Positions 26,828 to 35,800 of a stretch of DNA of 64,000 nt are shown piece after piece. The position numbers were made by a program, and so were the translations under genes. Under the pieces are notes generated by a model. That model had not been told where the DNA came from. It searched no databases and saw nothing but the letters and a program-made list of their open reading frames with translations. The stretch comes from Phocoena phocoena (taxonomy: Eukaryota > Chordata > Mammalia > Artiodactyla > Phocoenidae): NCBI RefSeq assembly GCF_963924675.1, contig NC_089230.1:68623443-68687442 (forward strand), in the 5' to 3' direction. Position 1 is the first letter of the stretch; each line of letters starts with the position of its first letter.

Positions 26828-29800
26828 GTATCTCAATCACTTTGCTGTACAGCAGAAATTAAAACAATATTGTAAATCAACTCTACTTTAAAAAAAAATC
26901 TTTGTCTAACCAGTGGGGTTTTTAAAAATTAAACTAAATATTTAATTCAAAGCAAAGAATATATATGCAAAGAGGCTGAATTCTGTGGGAAAGACCATCT
27001 CTTATGACATTAACTCACCAAAATGATCTGAAGGAAGAACTCATATTGTCGCACATTATATAGAGCTTCTTTTAACATATAGGGCTGAAGTTCTTGACTC
27101 AAGAGTGGGTTCTTTGCTACTTTCTCAAGGATGGCTGTGTAACGGTATGCCTGGTCCTGGACCACCTCAAGTTGGGAATCAACATGCTGAGTGGTGGCTG
27201 GGATTGCTTCCTGTAGAATAGCTGGCACTGGTTTGAGAGGTATAATAAGAGAGACATGAGGCAATCTAAAAAGGTTCAGAAGAAAAAGCCTAGAAAGTGG
27301 TCATATTTAAACATTAGGTTGAGTTAGTTTTTTTCCTCAACCAAATTAACAATAAGGAGGCATATTCAAAAAAAACGACGACATTGCCAGAATAATAACC
27401 AAAAGTTAAAGCAGATCAGCTTTTGCTACTAAAATACAGAAGATGCTAAAGAATAGACAGGCATTGGTGTTATGTGCTGTATTAACTATGTGCCTCTAGA
27501 AAAGCTCCTGTATCTCTCCTTCTGTGTATCTTCTTTACTACTGGTAAAAAAGAAAATAAAAGTGTACCACTTAAGAAACTCACTGGGATACTGAAAAATA
27601 ACAGAATTGTCTAGCAAGACAGGAAACTTTATGAAGAATGGGAATTGACTTTTTAGAACAGTTTTTAAATTGCAAAAAAAATTACCTTATTGTACTAGAT
27701 CAGTGATCTGGTAAAAAGACACTAACACCTTCTCAGTGGGCCTACGTGTGTACCAAATGCATAAGGAAGTTACTTCAACTGGTAGGTCTTTGAGCAAATA
27801 TTTCAATGAGTACTTTCAAACTTACAGATAATGAATGCATTAAGTATATAACAGCATAGTAGAGGCTCCTGAATTTACAGACTTGCAGATATCTCCTCTT
27901 GGACCATTTCATTCCATTAACCACATCAACAATGGTTTGCTTTTCAGGGTGATTTTTATTTTTTAAATCACTGAATTTTATTCCCTTTTGGTTATTTGAC
28001 TTGGAGTAAAGAACACAAAGCCCCACTGAACTGGGGAGGCTGGCCTCAATCCTTTTACTGATTCATGCTCCCATACTAGCTTCATGGTATGTAAAATTTA
28101 AGGTCTTGCCCCAATAAAATGAAAAATTACTATACATTATGAACAGTAGCTGTACCTAAGGTATGGTCAAAACTGCAAACCTTAAATCTAAGAATGCCAG
28201 TGGTGTACTGTGAATTATTCTCCTCTGTTCCCATTGAATTTTAAACTTACCTAACCTATAGAATTAACTTAATGATACACCTACAGTCATCAATGCCTTC
28301 TCCTCCCTTTCCACAGTCTCGGTTAAATAAGCGAATTCCAGTAACAATCATGGTGAGCTCTTTCAGCTGGCGTTCTCTGTCCTTCTTAGAAAGAGTTAGA
28401 AATGTCCCAAGCTCAGCCTGAGGAAAAACACTCTGTAGGGCAGCTAAAACAGACCACAATAAAGACAACAAAATGGTAAGTAAAGATATCAGAACGTAAA
28501 AAACAAGTTCCTTTCAGCAGAAAGTTAAGGGGCTTGTCTTTATAGAGTTACTTAGATGATTCTTTAAATGTCTGATACCTGCTTCCAGAATACATGGCAA
28601 AATTTAGCATTTATCAAGAAAGCTGAGCTACTGAAAATAATGCCATTGCCTCACGTCTATTTTCATAATTAAGCATCCATCAGAAATTTTTTGGCAATGG
28701 GCATTAAAACAAGCTTTCTAATTAGGGCTCTGAGTAGAAAAAAAATGATGCTTTAAAATAATTATGGAAGAAAGCCGTGGGAAGATTAGAGATATTGCCT
28801 ATTCCTTATCTTAAAGTACAAAAGTGGGCAAGTATTCCCTGAGGATAAAACAGTGCCATTTCCCATCATCCATCCTAGGTGACAGACTCAACGCCTTTCA
28901 TCAGTAGGAAGTCTCCTCTCCCAGCAGTCCCCGTTCCCCAATCAGCCTGGTTAATCATACTGCCAATGTTTCTGTAGTGAAACATTGTAATAGGCCCCTA
29001 GGTACATACAGCTCTAAGAAGATTAACAATATTCACTTCCCAAAAGTGCTACTTGAGTTTTAGTGTTGATACACTGTGTAAGAAAAATCTGGGTTAAGTT
29101 TTAACCTCTTATTTGTGCTAATTTTTTTCAGATAAAAGAAGAAAACTTCAATCTTCAATACTTATAATTCAACATATTTTATAAGATACTATGTTCATGT
29201 ATGTTCGTGGATGGAATGGAAATGGTGTATATTTTTTACCTGTTGCCTCTCTGACAATCTTGATGTCTGTCGGGGACCCCAGCCCAGAGCGCAGTAACAC
29301 GTAGCTGACGATCTTGCGGTAGAGGCTTTCCAGCTCTTCTCGAACACATGCTCGACTATCTGTAATTTCTCTGCTAACAGAGCTTAATCTAGACTCTAGG
29401 ACCCGGTGATGTTCTTCGAGAAATTCCTCTAAAATTGGCAAAGGACAATGTTCCGTATATTGATACTCAGAATTCTTCTCACATAAGAAACTAGGACGAG
29501 GGGCTTCCCTGGTGGTTAAAAATCCTCCTGCTAATGCAGGGGACACAGGTTCGAGCCCTGGTTCAGGAAGATCCCACATTCGGCGGAGCAAATAAGCCCA
29601 TGCGCCACAACTACTGAGCCTGCACTCTAGAGCCCACGAGTCACAACTACTGAGCCCACATGCCACTGCTACTGAAGCCCATGCTCCACAACAAGAGAAG
29701 CCACGGCAATGAGAAGCCCATGCACCACAAGGAAGAGCAGCCCCCGCCCGCCGCAACTAGAGAAAGCCTGCATGCAGCAACGAAGACCAAACACAGCCAA

Positions 29801-32800
29801 AATAATAATAATAAATAAAATTTTTTAAAAAAGAAAATAGGACCAGAGGAAAAAATGGCTTGGTATGGTAATTCTACTGCATGAAAACAAGTATTTTCGT
29901 AAGATGTAGTAAGCAAAAATGAACAGTGGCCAGCAAGTAACCTCAAGGCAAAAATCTAGTGGGAAAGATTTACTACCGTGATTTAAATGGCATGCTTTAT
30001 CAAAACACGTAAGCCTTTAAACAGACAATCCAAACGTAATAGCAGATAGGGCTAAAACCTCCTACTTAAGCAGAAAGTACACAAGACAATTTATAATATA
30101 TATTATAAACACATACAGTATAAATATTGTACTATCTATATTCTCTAGGTAAGTAGGTGTAGTATACTGTATGTAAACACATCTAATATAAATATCCATA
30201 TAGGTAGTATAAATATTCCTCTTCAATTATGTGTATTTCTATTTTAGTTCTAGATAAATTTCCTTTGAATATCATTACTGTAATATGATGTTGCATCAAG
30301 AATGGTATCCCTCTCCCTTCTTCCTGTAATACAGTGAGGTTTAGGCTTAATCGTGGAAGGAGCCACAGTTCACCAGCACTGTAATTCTTGCAACTAAGTC
30401 AATAAGACAAGGGCAATAATTAACATATCAACCATGCCCAGTTCATAGCTATAATCTTACCACAAAAACAACTCAAACTTTGAAAGTAAGAAAAATCTAA
30501 ATTACATCATCAATTCCACTATTATTTATTGTTCTAAAATATTATTACTCATCAAAAAAGCAAGATATATGATTTTACACATGTAGCATAACTGAAAGGT
30601 TAATACAGAGAGGGAAAAAAAGACAACAAAAATCACCAAATGGTTAATAATGATTGAATTACAGTGGGGCAGAGGCAGTGTAGTCTACAGAGAAATTTCT
30701 TTTCCTTTTTTCTCTTCTTTCCAGTTTATTTTTATTTTTTATTTTTTTTATTTTTTGCAGTACGCGGGCCTCTCACTGTTGTGGCCTCTCCCGTTGCGGA
30801 GCACAGGTTCCGGACGTGCAAGCTCAGCGGCCATGGCTCACGGGCCCAACCGCTCCGCAGTATGTGGGATCTTCCCAGACCGGGGCACGAACCCATGTCC
30901 CCTGCATCGGCAGACAGACTCTCAACCACTGCGCCACCAGGGAAGCCCTCCAGTTTATTTTTGATGTATGTAAGAAACTATTTACATAAGGAAATATGTT
31001 CTAAGCTTAAATTTCCCATCAGTCACTTCATTTTGGGGTAAGTTACATAATTTAGGTAAGCATTATGCGATAATAATATAAACCAGGAAAAATAAAATCA
31101 GCAAATTAAAAAATTTTAACTTCAGTGAGCTGGTTGCTTTAATTTATTATGTATTAGTGGTATAATAGTCAAAACACAATAGACCTGGAAACTTTTGACA
31201 CTCACAAAGGCCATTGGTGTTCTTCTCATTTAGCATCTCCAACATTATTACATTCTTCAAAGTTGGAAAAAATTTCAAAAGATAAACGAAAAAGTTAAAT
31301 TGTTCTTGGTCAACCAAATGAAGCCCTTGAGAAATGGAATATTGCCTGCCATCTCAGTAAACAAAGGATGTCACAGTCATCAGCACCTGCAGCCCCCCAG
31401 TGTGAGCTGGTGAGCCCTGAGGAAACTCTGGAAGGAAAGAATACCTGCCATCTAGCAGCCATTGGACTGCAGCCACTCCCCACGGTGAGCCCTGAGGAAA
31501 CTCAGCATGTGAAAACACAGGATACTGGCTCCAGATAGCTGAGGTCCATATCAGTGAGTCCAGAATCTTGCATCTTCTCATACAAAGAAAAGCCCTAATT
31601 TCCTTAATTTGGGATATCAGTTCCCTTTAATTAACAATACTCTTTTCACATTCAGACTATCTGCCCTTTGTTGCAAAACTTCTATATAACCTGACTCCCC
31701 CCGCTTCCCTCCTCAGAGCAGTTCTCTCAGGGTTACTTGAGATGCTGTCTCCCGGGCTTGAAGTCCTAAAATTTCCCGCTGAATAAAACATAACAATCAA
31801 CTTTTAGGTTGTGAAGTCAACACCCTTATTACCTGAAATACAATATGAATCTTCTTTAAAAGGGTATCAAAATCGGTAGATATATGTTACCTCGACTTGT
31901 ATAATTCATATCAAAATAGACTTGCATCTTAATGGTGTCCAGGGAAGGATTTTTACTGTCCAATAGCCGAGTCACACAAAGCTAAAAAAGAAAATCACAT
32001 ACATGCTTCCAGTTATATTTTCTGAAAAAATCAGAAGTGTTTTCCAAAGTTATTCTCAAAATCAAAGAGCAACATCAAAGCCATTATTTCTGATATTTAT
32101 CTACCAATGACCATTTTTATTACGTTTTTTCTCATTGAGGACTTTACGCTTTATAGTTTACTTAACCAACAACATTTATTAAGTAATACGCTATTCCCTC
32201 TGAATTAACCAATATTACCATACCCAAGTGACTAATAGTCTAGTTGGAGGCAAGGAACTTGAACTTTTGCTTAGTCTCTGCAGCCTGAATGTGGGTGAAT
32301 GTGCCATGATGCTTATGCTCCTGTCTACAGCTCTTCCTGAGTCCCTTTATTACTGTTTTGGTTTTGGTTTTGTTTATTGTTTGTTTGTTTTATTTATTTT
32401 TGGCTGCGTTTGGTCTTCACTGCTGCACGCGGGCTTTCTCTAGTTGTGGCAAGCGGGGGCTACTCTTACTTTTCTGGTGATAAGGCTTCTCGTTGCAGTG
32501 GCTTCTCTTGTTGTGGAGCACGGGCTCTAGGTGTGTGGGTTTCAGTAGTTGTGGCACATGAGCTTCAGTAGTTGTGTCACATGGGCTCAGTAGTTGTGGC
32601 TCACGGGCTTTAGAGCGCAGGCTCAGTAGTTGTGGCGCACGGACTTATTTGCTCCGCGGCATGTGGGATCTTCCTGGACCAGGGCTTGAACCTGTGTCCC
32701 CTGCATTGGCAGGAGGGTTCTTAACCACTGCGCCACCAGGGAAGTCCCCTCATTACTGTTTATCTGAGCCTAACACTCTTTTTTGCTGATGATGGAGGTC

Positions 32801-35800
32801 ATGTGCATTTTATAAAACGCTGCTGCGGCTACGCCCCCTGCTCACAGACTTTCTCTGCCTCTACCTTCTGTTTCAAAATTTCTTCCTCTGGTCCATCTTC
32901 TCCTGTTTTTCTCCAAACATAGATGGCTCATCCCTTCTCCGCTTTGCCTCTTTAGAATAGAGGATCAACCTGAATTTTTCTTTTCTTCTCTCTTCTGCAC
33001 CCCCCAAGCCCAGTCTTCCCCCATCTCACCTGTTAGACTTACATTATGCCTGCACCCAGCGGGCACATCAACACCAACCCTCAACCCAACTCCCAGGCCA
33101 CCAACTCTCCTTTCCTGGGAGGAGGAAGAGGGGAAAGCAGGAGTGGGGACGGAACATTATCTTTAGGGGACCCATGCACCTGGACCCCTCCAGGTGGAGA
33201 AGTGGCGTTCCAAGCACAGACTTTACAAATGCACAGACTAGCTCATCAACATGATTTTTAATTGAGAAAAAAGAAAACAATCTTTATCACTTGAATTATT
33301 ATATAAATTGACAGTTAATGTACCTGTCATATTAAAAGTATATTGAGCACAGGGAACTATATTCAATATCCTGGCATAAACCATAATGGAAAAGAATATA
33401 AAAAAGAATGTATATAAGTGTATAACTGAGTCACTTTGCTGTACAGCAGAAATTAACACAACATTGTAAATCAACTATACTTCAATAAAAAATAAATTTA
33501 AAGAAAAAGTATATTGAGCTTGATGCTTTCCAACTTGGTTGAGTCGGAGGGAGAAAAAAAACCAAAACTCTTCTTGAGCGATGAAAAGGAGAAAAACATT
33601 TTCTGCCCCTCCTTCATTCTCCTCCACGGCTGTCCAATCAAATTTCTGAATAACCATCAGTCATTTCCCCTATTGCTAAAAACAGGCCTTATACCACGTT
33701 CTCAGATTCAGCACAGAAAGACCCAGCTCTCAGCTGCCTTAGAGAATCATGGAGTCTCTTCTGCACAGTTATTGTAACGACATATTCCCCAGCTCCAAGC
33801 TTCCAAAGCTCTTCCTGACCCTCTAGCATCTGCAGACAGACTTGCACTCCACTATGTGAACTGCTGGCTGTGAGAGAAGATGGAGATGATGAAAATTTTC
33901 TCTGCCATTTGTCTGAGCTCAGAAAATATCACGTACAAGTCTGGGAAAGCTTGTTTCAAGTCTTTTGTGTGAAGGAGGGAATTAAAATCATTAAGCCCAG
34001 GAAGAAAAAGATAAATGTTGAAATTTTAGGAAATACATTGAGGAATATCTAGAAAATAAATATTTAAGCATCTAAACCCAGTGAGTCAAACTTAAAACAT
34101 ATGAAAAAATTAACAATGTCTAAAGTTCCTGCCCTCTTTAGTTCTTAAAATTGCTTTTCAGGCACACCTACTTGATTCTAACAATGAATTCTTTGCTCTG
34201 GGTTCAATTTTTCCCTTAGAATTGAAAAACACAAATTACATTGAATCAAAAATTATATGAATCTTAATTTAGTACTATAATTTTACAGTATATGACAAGT
34301 CAGTTAATAATGTTCTCAATGTAACATTAGATTAATAACAAGATGTCTCTGAAATACTGTGGCAGACGCTGCTACCTGCCAGTATCCATACCCCTCCTTC
34401 CTTACTAACAAAGCCCCAGTTTGGATTAAGGCAAAGACTTGGTCAGCTAAAAAAGGAAAGAAAAAACAAATCAATATCCCAGGCTCACTTGCAGTATCAT
34501 TCTAGTCAATAAATGCAAAAAGACGGGAGGGATTCTGGGAAAGCCTGTTATTTTCCGAAAAGAAAGTGACAGACCCAACTGCACACACATTTTGACCTTT
34601 GTCCTCTTACCTTATGCCTGCCTAGAGGTGGGAGAGCTATCTTGTGACCCTGGGGTGAAAACACATGCATGACGGTGACCCAGGAAGTCAGGAAAAATAG
34701 CCTATGTACCTCTAGACTTCGTTTTATGAGAAAAAATAAAACTCTCATTTGTCTGCACCACTATTTGGTGGGGTTTTCTTTCACGGAGCTGAAGGCAATA
34801 TTGACCAACACAAATACTACATTTAGAATTGCAAGTAATAATTCAAAATTTGAGAACTGCTGGATAATCACCTTTACAAGTTTCTGCACATCGCCTTTCA
34901 CGAGAGTTCTATCCGTGTTAAAGCCATTACTTGGGTCCAGGACAACAGCTTTCACCTGAGAGTAGGAAAGGGTCCATTCAATTTATTTCATGTTACTACA
35001 AAACTAGTTTAACAATTTTCCATTTTTTAGATAACTTCCTCTTGACTACCCAGCAGTTGATTATTCAGCTGATTTTCTTATAACCATTAGAGGCTGAAGA
35101 AAGGGAGCAATAAGCATCAAATCTGAACATGGTGTTAGAAAAAGGACATGGAGAAACAGGTTGAAAGCAATGGCTAGATTTTACATTGGGAAACTGCATA
35201 TTTTTATCATATTTTTTATTGTGTATTGTTAAAACAAAAGCAAGAGTAGAGAGACTGAGGCAGGAGACAGATGGGCTCCAGGCTAGGCATTTACCCCTAG
35301 CCTCCTATTTACATTTCATAGGGCAGCAAAAAGTGGGCTTCAGGCCAGACACTTACAGTTAGTCTCCTGTTTGCATTTCCTGAGACAGGAGTTAGATGGG
35401 CTCCAGGTTAGACATTTAAAATCAGTCTCCTATTTACTCTCCTGAAATGGAAGCTACCACAGGCACAGGGTAAATAGCCAAGTTTTGTCTCTTGGGGATG
35501 CCTTAAGATAACAGTCATGGTGAGAACAAAGAGGGGCACAAACTTGTTTGAGTAAAGGATCAAAGGATCTCCGCTTCCCTCCCACCCCACCCTTGGGGCA
35601 AGGGAGTCACTAGGCATGCGCAGAAAGTCTCCTTGGGGGGGGTCAAAAGTCAGGGGACAGGGCTTCCCTGGTGGTGGAGTGGTTGAGAGTTCGCCCGCCG
35701 ATGCAGGGGATGAGGGTTCGTGCCCCGGTCCGGGAAGATCCCACATGCCGTGGAGCAGCTGGGCCCGTGAGCCATGGCCGCTGGGCCTGCGCGTCCAGAG

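Noticed and set aside
29240..29756. 195-codon frame as a single protein
   Set aside because: Only 29240-29428 is a CFAP206 exon; the first half is a SINE read in frame across the intron.
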